A DNA stretch of 36,842 nucleotides, from positions 1 through 36,842 of the forward strand of contig JASLMK010000055.1 in the NCBI GenBank assembly GCA_030746555.1, written 5' to 3'. Both the position numbers and the translations under genes were made by a program. The notes under the pieces were generated by a model. The model was not told where the DNA came from. It did no database searches and saw only the letters and a list, made by a program, of their open reading frames with translations. Shown one piece after another: positions 1-8,951 of this stretch. The DNA comes from Planctomycetota bacterium. GTDB lineage: Bacteria > Planctomycetota > UBA1135 > GCA-002686595. Numbering within the stretch: position 1 is the stretch's first letter; every line of letters starts with the position of its first letter.

Positions 1-141
1 GCGGGTTCTGGCGACGCAGGCGACCCTGAACGGGTCGTCGAGGAAGCCAGGTTTTCGAAAAGCGCCGCCAGGGGCCGAGAGGCCGTCGAAGACGGCCGGT
101 TGCGAAGTCTGGTGTGCGTGTTCATGAAGAATCCGGGCTAG
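1..141. repeat. Structured inverted-repeat element, copy 1 (left end cut by window start)
   Basis: Bases 1-108 repeat 36736-36842 with one indel and a few substitutions, all around base 54-58 (TTCGAAAA here, CCGCAAA there). The copy contains a perfect hairpin GGCCGTC-GAA-GACGGCC at 81-97 and an inner stem CGACCC/GGGTCG at 21-36. It ends at 121-141 in an arm, TTCATGAA..ATCCGGGCTAG, that is the reverse complement of the arm opening copy 2 at 36673. Joining the two partial copies gives a complete element of about 200 bp. No coding capacity is seen. It resembles a MITE or a large REP/BIME-type repeat; the family is not one I can name. Confidence 0.85.
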
Positions 142-241
142 GCTGAGGCCTTCGTCGGGGAATCGTCGGCGAGCGGCGCACCGTCCCGCAGGCGAGCCGT
201 GCAAGCCCTCCCGGAGTCGACAACCGAGTGCGAGTCGCGCC

Positions 242-1840
242 ATGAATGACCGAGCCAGCCCCGATCGCAAGCTCTCGCCCGGCTCCCTCTTGCTGACCGC
301 CTGCGCCCTCGCCGCCGCGAGCGACCCGGCGCTTGCGCAGTCCCTGCCCGACGACATCGACATCACGACCTCGCCCAACGGCGTCGTCCCGCTGCCGCCG
401 ACGGTCGATCCGGTGTTCACGAACATCTTCGACCGCTACACCAAGATCACCGCCCCCAATGGCCAGGCGATCCACTTCCTGCTCCAGAGCCAGGTCACCG
501 ACGAGATGGCGGTGCGTGCGCGCGAGGTGATGCGCTTCTACCTGACCGACGTCCCCGGCAGCCAATACGGCGCGGACAAGACCGACGTCGCCAACCTGAT
601 GGGGCTCCTGGAGGCCGCCCTGGTCTACTTCAACAACGAGGCCGCGGCGAACCAGGCCATGAACGGCCCCCTGGGGAACGCGGACATCTTCGCCCAGGAC
701 CTCTACGCCACCGAGTCGGTGGTCGAGGCGAGCTGGCCGTACCTGTTCAACACCGTGCGCGACGCGACGCTGGAGGAGGTCTTCCATCTCGTCCACGGCG
801 CCGGGATCCGCTGGACGTTTCCCGCCTACCACCAGGAGATCGTCGCCGCCACCAACGCCGCCATCGCCGCGGGCTTCTACTTTCCGCCCCCCGGCCTGCC
901 GCCCTGGGACCGGCCCTTCGAGTACATCATCAGCGTCATCGACGTGTACTACGGGTTCTGGGCCCACGACCCCGACAACGACGGGACCTCGTTCGGAGGG
1001 GAGTACACCTTCAACACCCGCGCGGCCGTCGAAGCCGGGGATCCCCAGGGCGTGACCGTCATGCGCAAGTTCCTCCCCGAGCACTTCTCCGCGTCCCTGA
1101 CGGCTGCTGCGAGCTTCCAGGGGACGTTCCTGCTCGCCTTCGACGGCGGCGTCGAGTACACGCACAAGTCGCGCTACTTGACCGATCTGCGCCTCTGGGG
1201 ATCACACCCCAGCGGCCTGGTCGGCAACGACCTCGAGAACGTGTTGGGCGGGAACGCGGGGGACAACGCGATCGCCGGAGGAGGCGGGACGGACACGGTC
1301 GTCTTCCAGGGGCCGCGGGCGGAGTACGTCGTCTCCGGCAACCAGGTCGCCGACACGGTCGGCGGTCGCGACGGGACCGACACCCTCGATGCGGTCGAGT
1401 GGCTCGAGTTCAGCGACCAGACCGTCCCCTTCGACGGCGGCTCGGCGGTGAGCTACTGCACGAGCTCCCCCAACTCCAGCGGCGCGGCGGCCCTGATCTC
1501 CCACAGCGGCAGCCTCGACGTCTCGGCCAACGACCTCGTCCTGCACGCGACGCCGGTGCCGCCCAACCAACCGGGGATTTTCTTCTACGGCGCGACCCCC
1601 AACCAGGTCCCCTTCGGCAACGGAACGCTCTGCGTCTCCCAGCCGGTCGTGCGCCTCGGCGTCACCTTCGCCTCGGGCCTGGGCGAGTTGGACTTCGAGG
1701 TGGACAACCAGGCGCCCGCGATCGGCGGCGATTTCACCGCCGGCTCGGTCTGGAACTTCCAAGCGTGGTTCCGCGATCCCGCCGCTGGGGACGCCACCTA
1801 CGACCTGTCCGACGGCCTGCGGATCACCTTCGCCCTCTGA
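242..1840 (+). CDS. Secreted protein of unknown function with a C-terminal planctomycete-type beta domain
   Basis: 532 residues starting at ATG 242. The N-terminus has a basic stretch and a hydrophobic core ending DPALAQ, a plausible Sec signal peptide cleaved near residue 33. I recognise no enzyme domain in residues 35-320. Residues about 323-355 are glycine- and aspartate-rich (GGNAGDNAIAGGGGTDTVVF), like one degenerate RTX/hemolysin-type calcium-binding repeat. Residues 405-532 start YCTSSPNSSG, have two cysteines (406 and one near 465) and end in a beta-rich, aromatic segment. From memory, this C-terminal module recurs on many exported proteins of marine Planctomycetota, where its role is not established. 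The gene stands alone on the plus strand; its TGA at 1838-1840 directly abuts the stop of the converging sulfatase gene. No clear promoter is visible in 142-241. Confidence 0.85.
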   Translation: MNDRASPDRKLSPGSLLLTACALAAASDPALAQSLPDDIDITTSPNGVVPLPPTVDPVFTNIFDRYTKITAPNGQAIHFLLQSQVTDEMAVRAREVMRFYLTDVPGSQYGADKTDVANLMGLLEAALVYFNNEAAANQAMNGPLGNADIFAQDLYATESVVEASWPYLFNTVRDATLEEVFHLVHGAGIRWTFPAYHQEIVAATNAAIAAGFYFPPPGLPPWDRPFEYIISVIDVYYGFWAHDPDNDGTSFGGEYTFNTRAAVEAGDPQGVTVMRKFLPEHFSASLTAAASFQGTFLLAFDGGVEYTHKSRYLTDLRLWGSHPSGLVGNDLENVLGGNAGDNAIAGGGGTDTVVFQGPRAEYVVSGNQVADTVGGRDGTDTLDAVEWLEFSDQTVPFDGGSAVSYCTSSPNSSGAAALISHSGSLDVSANDLVLHATPVPPNQPGIFFYGATPNQVPFGNGTLCVSQPVVRLGVTFASGLGELDFEVDNQAPAIGGDFTAGSVWNFQAWFRDPAAGDATYDLSDGLRITFAL

Positions 1841-3394
1841 TCAGTCGCCCGGGCGCTCCCAGGGCAGGCCCGCCCACCAGGCGCCAGTGTTGCATGGGAC
1901 GCGCTCGACCTCCGAGCGCAACAGCGCCGTCATGGAGGCCACGCGCTCGGGGGAGCCCGCGGCCAGGTTCTTCCGCTCCCCGGGGTCGGTCGCCAGGTCG
2001 AACAGCTGCACCATCGGCAGCCCGAGCTTGGTCGCCTGCGCGGCCCCGCGAGGTCGGGACCAGCCGCCCGAACCGGGGCAGAGGCACAGCTTCCAGGGTC
2101 CCGAGCGGACCGCGAAACGACCGGTGGAGCTCTGGAGGACGATGACCTCGCGCCGCTCCTCGTCCTCCTCTCCTCTCAGGATCCCGACCAGGCTCACGCC
2201 GTCTTCCGCCGCCGTGGGGGACAGCTCCACGCCCAGGGCATCGGCCACCGTCGGCATGACGTCCGTCAGGCAGATCGGATGATCCGACCGACTCCCGGGG
2301 GCGACGACTCCGGGCCAGCGCACGACAAACGGCACGCGGTGGCCTCCCTCCCAGATGTCGGCCTTGTGCCCGCGCCAGTGGTCCCGTAGATCGACTCCGC
2401 CGGCGGCCAGGGACGGGAAGTCCGCCTTGGGCGAGGTGCCGTTGTCGGCGGTGAACACGACCAGGGTGTCCTCGCTCAGGCCGAACTGGTCGAGGGCGCG
2501 CAGGAGTTGCCCCACCGACCAATCCGTCTCCAGGAGGAAGTCCGCGTAGGCGCTGACCCCGCTCTGGCCCCGGAACGACTCCGCGGGGCTGATCGGGGTG
2601 TGGGGCGAGGTCATCGGGAAGTAGAGCAGGAAGCGCTCGTCGCTTGCCGCGCGCTCACGCAGGAAGCGGATGCAGCGCCGGGTGAGCTCGGGCAGCACCG
2701 CCTCGAGGCTCCAGCCCTCGGTCATCGCCCCGGCGCTCACTCCGTTGGCGGCATCGCGCTCCATCGTCGCCGTGGGGACCGCGAGGGCCCGGTCGTCCTC
2801 GATCCACACGTACGGCGGCCAGTTGGGGACGTCGTCGCCGAAGTAGTGCTCGAAGCCCGCCTCCAGGGCCCCGCCGCCGATGGGGAGGCCGTAGTCGATC
2901 TCGTCGGGCTTCTCGGTCGTCCCGCCGCCGCTCTTCGGCCAGCGCCAGCCCAGGTGCCACTTGCCGATGCAGGCCGTCCGCAGGCCCACAGAGCGCGCCA
3001 CGTCCGCCAGGGTGAGGCGTCCGGGGGCGATCAGCGGGCCCTCCCACTTCCCGACGATCCCCGACTTCAAGCGCGTGCGCCAGGGATAGCGCCCCGTGAG
3101 GAGGCCGTAGCGCGTCGGCGAACAGACAGCGGACGGAGAGTGCGCATCGGTGAACGACATCCCCTCCCGTGCGAGGCGGTCGAGGTGGGGCGTCGGCAGG
3201 CCCGAGCCGGGGTGCTCGGCGTGCAGCGACGCCAGCCCCATGTCGTCGGCCAGGATGACGACGACGTTGCGCGGAGTGGGGGGGCGCTCCCCGCCCGGAC
3301 CCGGCGCGGCGAGGGGGGCGGAGGCGGACAGGAGGCCGGCGGAGAGCGTCAGCCCGAGCAGGCGAGCCGCGGGCCGCGGACGGCACGGGCTCAT
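1841..3394 (-). CDS. Exported type I sulfatase (arylsulfatase family, S1)
   Basis: 517 residues. ATG at 3394 was chosen because it overlaps the stop of the upstream DUF1501 gene (ATGA) and gives a signal peptide (residues 1-30, hydrophobic LLGLTLSAGLLSASA). The sulfatase signature CSPTR is at 91-95; Cys91 in the C-x-P-x-R motif is the residue that an FGE enzyme converts to formylglycine. Metal ligands D50-D51 (VVILADDMG), the GKWHLGW motif and ADNGTSP are all present, so the enzyme should be active. Family members remove sulfate esters, often from sulfated polysaccharides or glycolipids; the substrate cannot be read from the sequence. It is the last gene of a minus-strand run with the DUF1501 and PSD1 genes, a neighbourhood common in Planctomycetota. 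Confidence 0.93.
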   Translation of the reverse strand: MSPCRPRPAARLLGLTLSAGLLSASAPLAAPGPGGERPPTPRNVVVILADDMGLASLHAEHPGSGLPTPHLDRLAREGMSFTDAHSPSAVCSPTRYGLLTGRYPWRTRLKSGIVGKWEGPLIAPGRLTLADVARSVGLRTACIGKWHLGWRWPKSGGGTTEKPDEIDYGLPIGGGALEAGFEHYFGDDVPNWPPYVWIEDDRALAVPTATMERDAANGVSAGAMTEGWSLEAVLPELTRRCIRFLRERAASDERFLLYFPMTSPHTPISPAESFRGQSGVSAYADFLLETDWSVGQLLRALDQFGLSEDTLVVFTADNGTSPKADFPSLAAGGVDLRDHWRGHKADIWEGGHRVPFVVRWPGVVAPGSRSDHPICLTDVMPTVADALGVELSPTAAEDGVSLVGILRGEEDEERREVIVLQSSTGRFAVRSGPWKLCLCPGSGGWSRPRGAAQATKLGLPMVQLFDLATDPGERKNLAAGSPERVASMTALLRSEVERVPCNTGAWWAGLPWERPGD

Positions 3395-4830
3395 CCCACC
3401 AGCGCCTCGACGACCTCGCCGTGCACGTCGGTCAGCCGGAACCGCCGCCCCTGATGGCGGTGGACGAGCCGCTCGTGGTCGACGCCCAGCAGGTGCAGGA
3501 TCGTCGCGTGCAGGTCGTGGACGTGGACGGGGTCGCGCACGATGTTGTAGCCGAACTCGTCGGTCTCCCCGTACACGCTCCCCGCTCGCACTCCGCCGCC
3601 CGCCATCCAGACGCTGGCACAACGCGGGTGGTGGTCGCGACCGTAGTTCGTGGGAGTCAGCTTCCCCTGGCAGTAGCAGGTGCGCCCGAACTCACCGCCC
3701 CACACGACGAGGGTGTCGTCCAGCAGGCCGCGGCGCTTGAGGTCGGTCACCAGGGCCGCCGAGGCGCGGTCGGTCTCCCGACACTGGGTGCGGATCGCGC
3801 CCGGCAGGGAGCCGTGCTGGTCCCAACCCCGGTGGAAGAGCTGCACGAAGCGCACGTCGCGCTCGATCAGGCGCCGCGCGAGAACGCAGTTCGCGGCGTA
3901 GGTGCCCGGGTTGCGCGCGTCCTCGCCGTACAGCTCGAAGGTGGCGTCGGGCTCGTCGGAGAGGTCCGCCACCTCCGGCACCGAGGACTGCAGGCGGAAC
4001 GCGAGCTCCGCCTGGGCGATGCGGTCGAGGGGAGCGACGTCACCACTGCGCTGCGCGTCGTCCTCGTGCATCTCGCGCAGGGCGTCGAGCATGCGCCGGC
4101 GCGTCGCACGGTCGAGGCCCGGCGGGTCGTTGAGGTAGAGCACCGGGTCGGGTCCCGCGCGCAGCTGCACGCCCTGGTGGCGGGCGCTCAAGAACCCCGA
4201 GCCCCACAGGCGCTTGTACAGCGGCTGGCCGCCCTTGCCCTTGGTGACGAGCACGCAGAACACGGGGAGGTCGCCGTTCATGGTGCCCAGGCCGTAGCTG
4301 AGCCAGGCCCCCATGGACGGGCGACCCGCGATCTGGGAGCCGGTCAACAGGAAGGTCGCCGCCGGATCGTGGTTGATGGCCTCGGTCACGACCGTGCGCA
4401 CGATGCACAGGTCGTCGGCGATCGCCGCGGTGTGGGGCACGAGCTCGCTCATCCATGCCCCCGACTCCCCGTGGCGCGCGAACTGGAACTGCGCCCCGGC
4501 CAGGGGCAGGCTCGCCTGGTTGCCCGACATCCCGGTCAGGCGCTGGCCCCGGCGCACCGAGTCCGGAAGCTCCTCGCCGTTGCGCTCCTGCAACAGAGGC
4601 TTGTGATCGAACAGCTCGAGTTGGGAGGGTCCGCCGCTCTGGAACAGGTGGACGACGCGCCGGGCGCGCGGGGCGTGGTGCAGGCCCTGTGCCTGCTCTC
4701 CCTCGTCGCCGCGCGCGATCCGTCCGAGGGCCAGGGAAGCGAGGCCCAGGCCCGCCCCGCGCAGCAGGCTGCGTCGGCCCAGGGTGCGCAGGTGTCCTTG
4801 GAGTGCGAGGGCTCGTTCGTGCTCGGTCAT
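3391..4830 (-). CDS. Tat-exported DUF1501 (sulfatase-fold) protein
   Basis: 479 residues from ATG 4830. The start gives a twin-arginine signal (RRSLLRG, Arg19-Arg20, followed by GAGLGLASLAL); longer in-frame extensions upstream have no signal. Family landmarks are present: HLFQSGGPSQLELFDHKP near residue 63, VVTEAINHDPA, the VVWGGEFGRT block and NYGRDHHP. DUF1501 proteins share the alkaline phosphatase/sulfatase fold and are nearly always encoded beside PSD1 proteins in Planctomycetota; their reaction is unknown. Here the gene begins 4 bases after the PSD1 stop and overlaps the sulfatase start by 4 bases, so the three are very probably co-transcribed and exported together. Confidence 0.93.
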   Translation of the reverse strand: MTEHERALALQGHLRTLGRRSLLRGAGLGLASLALGRIARGDEGEQAQGLHHAPRARRVVHLFQSGGPSQLELFDHKPLLQERNGEELPDSVRRGQRLTGMSGNQASLPLAGAQFQFARHGESGAWMSELVPHTAAIADDLCIVRTVVTEAINHDPAATFLLTGSQIAGRPSMGAWLSYGLGTMNGDLPVFCVLVTKGKGGQPLYKRLWGSGFLSARHQGVQLRAGPDPVLYLNDPPGLDRATRRRMLDALREMHEDDAQRSGDVAPLDRIAQAELAFRLQSSVPEVADLSDEPDATFELYGEDARNPGTYAANCVLARRLIERDVRFVQLFHRGWDQHGSLPGAIRTQCRETDRASAALVTDLKRRGLLDDTLVVWGGEFGRTCYCQGKLTPTNYGRDHHPRCASVWMAGGGVRAGSVYGETDEFGYNIVRDPVHVHDLHATILHLLGVDHERLVHRHQGRRFRLTDVHGEVVEALVG

Positions 4831-4834
4831 CGCA

Positions 4835-7800
4835 TCAGCGCCGGGTGAGGGTTGCGTCCAGGCCGAGCAGGGCGCTCGCCACGACCGCCGTGGCCGCGCG
4901 CTCGACGGCGTCCTCCTCGGAGAGGTCCGCGCCATCGGTGGGTGTCGCCTCGCCGTGCACGAAGCGCTCGAGATCGAAGGCCGCCAGGGTGCGCGCCGCG
5001 TCGACGTCCGAGCGATAGGCCTCCCGCTGGGCCGTGAGCAGCGCACCGAGCTCGCGCGCCTCGCGCTCGGTGGGCGCGTGGCTCGTCAGGGCGCGCATCA
5101 AGTGCTCGATCCGTCCGGCGTCGTCGCTCGTCGCCTCCACCGCCGAGGCCGCCACGCGCACGGCCGCCTCGACGAACTGCGGGTCGTTCCACAGGGTCAA
5201 GACCTGCAGCGGAGAGACCGTGGAGGGACGCGCGACGGCGCACACCTCCCGGGCAGGGACGTCGAACAGGGCCATGGCGGGGGGCGGCGAGGTCCGCTTC
5301 CAGAAGGTGTACAGGCTGCGCCGGCGCAGGGAGTCACCGCGGCCGGTGGGGTAGCGCTTGCCGCACTTCTGCTGCCAGAGACCGGGCGGCTCATAGGGAA
5401 ACACGGAGGGACCCCCACGGGTGGACGCGAGCAGCCCGGCCGCGTGCAGGGCGCCGTCGCGGATCATCTCCGCCGGGCGCCTGCCGCGCCGTGCCCGGGA
5501 GAACAGCTCGTTGTCCGGATCGGCCGCGATGGCGCCCTCCGAGGCCACCGAAGCCTGTCGGTAGGTCGCGGACAGCACCAAGCGGCGCAGGAGCGCCCGG
5601 CAGTCCCAGCCCGACTCGATGAAGTCCCGGGCCAGGGTGTCGATCAGCGCGCGGTGACGCGGCGGCGGTGACTGGCTCCCGATGTCCTCGGGGCGGGGCA
5701 ACAGCCCCACCGAGAACACGGTGCGCCACAAGCGATCGACCTGTACGCGCGCGGTCAGCGGGTGGTCGGGATGGGTGATCCAACGCGCAAGGTCGAGGCG
5801 GTCGCGCGGTGTCTCGAACCCCAGGGTGGGCAGGCAGTCGGGCATCCCCGGCTCGACAGGGTCGCGCCGCTCGCTGTAGACGCCGCGGTGCAACAGGTGG
5901 GCCGTGCGGCGGGCGGCGGGCAAGTCCGGCGCCTCGGCCATGGTCATGATCTGCCGGATGCGGTCCCGCAGGACGTCGCGCCTCGCGCGTGCCGCCCGCA
6001 GCGTCTCGCCGGCCGCGTCCGCGGCCGGGTCCGGAGCGCCGCCCTCGACCACGCCTTCCTTCGCGAGCACGGCGGCCTCTTCCGCACAGAGCTCTCGCCC
6101 ATGGAGGGTGACCTCGTCGACGAGGCCATCCTTGTAGCCCTTGTCACGGAACCGGCTCCCGATGGCGAGGTTGCCGATCGAGCCGCCTCGGATCGTGCGC
6201 GTCAGGTGATCGCGGACGACCTCGCACTCGGCGGGCTCGCCGTCCAGGTACAGGTGCAGGCCGCTCGCCCGGCTGGAGCCGTCGTAGGTGAAGGCAACGT
6301 GGTGCCACTCGCCGGTCGGGAAGGTCTCGCGAGTGCGGATCGCGATCGCATCTCCGGGCCAGAAGTGGACCAAGGCGACGACGAGTCGACCCTCCTCGAC
6401 GAGCAGCTGGTAGCCCCGGCTGCCCGAGTCGGTCCACGACTTGGTGCGGTGGATCACCACCGCCCGCTCGAAGGCGGGCATGTTCAGCCACAGACCGATC
6501 GAGAAGGGGTCGCTGCGATGGAAGTCCCCCAGGCCGGGGAAGGCGACCGCGTTCTCTCCAGAGAGGCGCAGGCCTTGACCTCGTGAGCCCTCGACGGCCA
6601 CGGGCGCGTCTACGAGGACGGCGGCCGGCCCGCCCTCGACGGCGTTGGCCGTCACCGCTTCGGGCTCGAAGGAGAAGCGCCCCGCGGCCGGCACGCCCCG
6701 GCGCGGCAGGACGTCGAAGCCCGCCAGCGCCTGCTCGGCGGCGACGACGGCTTCCTCCAGCTCCGCCAACTCCCGCTCCTGGGCCTGGGTCGGCAGGTCG
6801 AGGGCCGGCGTGGGCACGGAGCCGGTGAAGTGGGAGTAGAGCCCCGACTCGTCGATGTCGTCGAAGAACGAGGAGAAGGAGTAGAACTCGCGCTGCGTGA
6901 AGGAGTCGAACTTGTGGTCGTGGCAGCGCGCGCAGCCCATGGTCAGGCCCAAGAACGCCGCGGCCATCGTCTCGACCCGATCGGAGACGTACTCGACCCG
7001 GAACTCCTCCTCGACGCTCCCGCCCTCGTTGGTCTGTCGGTGCAGGCGGTTGAAGGTCGTCGCCAGGCGCGTGTCCCGCGTCGCGTCGGGGATCAGGTCG
7101 CCCGCGAGCTGCTGCGTGACGAAGTCGTCGTAGGGTAGGTTCTCCTCGAAGGCGTCCAGCACCCAGTCGCGCCAGGGCCAGACGTTCATGTTGACGTCGC
7201 TCTGGTAGCCGAAGGTGTCCGCGTAGCGGGCGACGTCGAGCCAGTCCGCCGCGAGGCGCTCGGCGTGGGCGGTCGAGGCGAGCAGGCGGTCGACCACGCG
7301 CTCGTAGGCATCCGGCGCGGTGTCCACCTCGAAGGCATCCAGCTCGGCGAGGGTCGGAGGCAACCCGGTCAAGTCGAGGCTGACGCGCCGCAGGAGCGTG
7401 GCGCGGTCGGCCGGTTGCGCGGGCAGGACTTGCGCCGCCTCGAGCTCCGCCAGGATGAAGCGGTCCAGCGAGTCCCGGGGCCAGCCCTCATCACCGACCG
7501 CCGGCGGCGCGGCGCGCTCGGGGCGTTCGAAGGCCCAGTGCCCGGCGTAGGCCGCGCCCTCGTCGATCCAGCGCGAGAGGAGGGCGATCTCCTCGGCATC
7601 GAGCGAGAGCCCCGACTCCACGGGCGGCATGCGCTCGTCGGGGTCGTCGGCGGCGATGCGGAAGACCAGCTCGCTCTCGGCGGCCTCGTGGGGCAGCACC
7701 GCTGCGTAGCCGCCGCGATCCTCGGTGGCGCTGGAGCGCAGGTCCAGGCGCAGGTCGGCCTCCCGGCTGCCCTCGTCGGGACCGTGGCACTGGAAGCAAC

Positions 7801-7948
7801 GATCCGAGAGCAGGGGGCGCACCTGGGTGGCGAAGTCCACGGGCGGCCGATCACCCCGTTCCTCCCCGAGGGCGAGTCGACCGCTCCCGCCGATGCCCAG
7901 GGCGATGAATACGACGGGGACGAGCCACGACGGGCTGGGCTGCGTCAC
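4835..7948 (-). CDS. PSCyt1 - PSCyt2 (DUF1549) - LamG - PSD1 (DUF1553) exported cytochrome protein
   Basis: 1037 residues. I chose GTG 7948, which gives a signal peptide (PSWLVPVVFIALGIGG) and clears the preceding ATP-grasp gene; a TTG at 8044 would add 32 unlikely residues. Domains in order: PSCyt1 with heme-c motif CFQCH (51-55); PSCyt2/DUF1549 (about 150-350), containing a second CxxCH, CARCHDHKFD, near 337; a coiled stretch; a LamG/concanavalin-like domain (about 420-630) typical of carbohydrate binding; and PSD1/DUF1553 (about 700-990). Such proteins are hallmarks of Planctomycetota and are thought to be periplasmic electron-transfer proteins working with the adjacent DUF1501 protein on complex carbohydrates, though no member's reaction is firmly known. 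Confidence 0.93.
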   Translation of the reverse strand: MTQPSPSWLVPVVFIALGIGGSGRLALGEERGDRPPVDFATQVRPLLSDRCFQCHGPDEGSREADLRLDLRSSATEDRGGYAAVLPHEAAESELVFRIAADDPDERMPPVESGLSLDAEEIALLSRWIDEGAAYAGHWAFERPERAAPPAVGDEGWPRDSLDRFILAELEAAQVLPAQPADRATLLRRVSLDLTGLPPTLAELDAFEVDTAPDAYERVVDRLLASTAHAERLAADWLDVARYADTFGYQSDVNMNVWPWRDWVLDAFEENLPYDDFVTQQLAGDLIPDATRDTRLATTFNRLHRQTNEGGSVEEEFRVEYVSDRVETMAAAFLGLTMGCARCHDHKFDSFTQREFYSFSSFFDDIDESGLYSHFTGSVPTPALDLPTQAQERELAELEEAVVAAEQALAGFDVLPRRGVPAAGRFSFEPEAVTANAVEGGPAAVLVDAPVAVEGSRGQGLRLSGENAVAFPGLGDFHRSDPFSIGLWLNMPAFERAVVIHRTKSWTDSGSRGYQLLVEEGRLVVALVHFWPGDAIAIRTRETFPTGEWHHVAFTYDGSSRASGLHLYLDGEPAECEVVRDHLTRTIRGGSIGNLAIGSRFRDKGYKDGLVDEVTLHGRELCAEEAAVLAKEGVVEGGAPDPAADAAGETLRAARARRDVLRDRIRQIMTMAEAPDLPAARRTAHLLHRGVYSERRDPVEPGMPDCLPTLGFETPRDRLDLARWITHPDHPLTARVQVDRLWRTVFSVGLLPRPEDIGSQSPPPRHRALIDTLARDFIESGWDCRALLRRLVLSATYRQASVASEGAIAADPDNELFSRARRGRRPAEMIRDGALHAAGLLASTRGGPSVFPYEPPGLWQQKCGKRYPTGRGDSLRRRSLYTFWKRTSPPPAMALFDVPAREVCAVARPSTVSPLQVLTLWNDPQFVEAAVRVAASAVEATSDDAGRIEHLMRALTSHAPTEREARELGALLTAQREAYRSDVDAARTLAAFDLERFVHGEATPTDGADLSEEDAVERAATAVVASALLGLDATLTRR

Positions 7949-8040
7949 GCCCTCATTCTCCCTTCCCCATGCCGCGCCACAACCCGCTATCTCGTCGGGA
8001 CCCGAGGATTCCAGGGCGGGCGCCCGGGACGACCCGCTCC

Positions 8041-8934
8041 TCAACTCCCTCCAACGCGCGCCGCGACCGCGGCAGCGAAGGTCTCCGCGGCTCTCGCGTC
8101 GTGCTCGAAGAAGAACATCGGCTCGATCAGCTCCAACTCGTTGAGCAGCGGTCGTCCCCCGCCGTCGAAGAGGAAGTCCGCGCGGGCGTAGAGGGGGACC
8201 TCCCGACCGGGCACCGCCGCCAGAGCGCGCCGCGCCAACTCGGCGAGCTCGTCGTCGACGGTGACGGCGTGGTCGCTCGCTCCGTGGGCGTCCTGCACGC
8301 GGTAGTCGCCGGCGACGGGGACCTTCCGCACGGCATGGGTCACCTCGCCGTCCACGAGCATGACCGAGACCTCGCCGTCACGCTCCACCCCGGCCAGGTA
8401 GGGCTGGAGCATCATGGCGCTGCCGGCGGGCCGCTTGGCGAGGAGCGCGCTCGCCTCGGCGAGTCCGCTCTCGTCCACAAGAAACCTCAGGGTGTCGCAG
8501 GCCACCGCGCCGACGACGGGCTTGAGGAAGGCGCGCTCCCAGCCGCGCTCCGCCAGCTCCTCGCGCAGGTCGAAGTCCTCGCCAACAGCGAGCCATACCG
8601 TAGGGGCCACCGGCAGGCCGCGCCCGGCCAGCTCGCGCAGGTAGGTCTTCTCGCTGTTCCAACGCAGGAGCGACGGCGGGTTGCACAGGACCGCGTCCCG
8701 CGCGACGGCGTCTGCCCAGGCCAGGAAGCGGCGCGGCGCATGGTGGTAGTTCCATGCGGCGCGCACGACGACGAGCTCGAAGGCACCCCAATCCACTCCC
8801 TCCTCGTCCCACCCCGGTCGGTCCACGCCGACGCCGAGTCGCTCCAGGGCCGCCCACAGCGGGCCCTCGGTCGCACCGACGTCGGGGTAGTCCACGCAAC
8901 CTGCCAGCGCGACGCGCATCGCCTTCGCCGCCAC
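8041..8934 (-). CDS. ATP-grasp domain protein (RimK/glutathione-synthetase-like)
   Basis: 297 residues from GTG 8934; an ATG five codons in (8919), preceded by GAAGG, is an equally good start. The N-terminal half (MRVALAGCVDYPDVGATEGP) resembles the pre-ATP-grasp domain of glutathione-synthetase-like enzymes. The centre has WNSEKTYLRELAGRGLPVAPT (ATP-grasp entry) and FLKPVVGA (lysine of the nucleotide-binding loop); the C-terminal part has LYARADFLFD and LNELELIEP, the acidic Mg-ATP ligands. The fold ligates a carboxylate to an amine or thiol; the substrate is unknown. It starts 17 bases after the TAG of the selenoprotein gene, so the two are likely one transcript. That raises, without proving, the idea that it makes a small thiol or peptide used with that protein. 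Confidence 0.85.
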   Translation of the reverse strand: MAAKAMRVALAGCVDYPDVGATEGPLWAALERLGVGVDRPGWDEEGVDWGAFELVVVRAAWNYHHAPRRFLAWADAVARDAVLCNPPSLLRWNSEKTYLRELAGRGLPVAPTVWLAVGEDFDLREELAERGWERAFLKPVVGAVACDTLRFLVDESGLAEASALLAKRPAGSAMMLQPYLAGVERDGEVSVMLVDGEVTHAVRKVPVAGDYRVQDAHGASDHAVTVDDELAELARRALAAVPGREVPLYARADFLFDGGGRPLLNELELIEPMFFFEHDARAAETFAAAVAARVGGS

Positions 8935-8951
8935 TCAGTCCTGCCTGTTCC

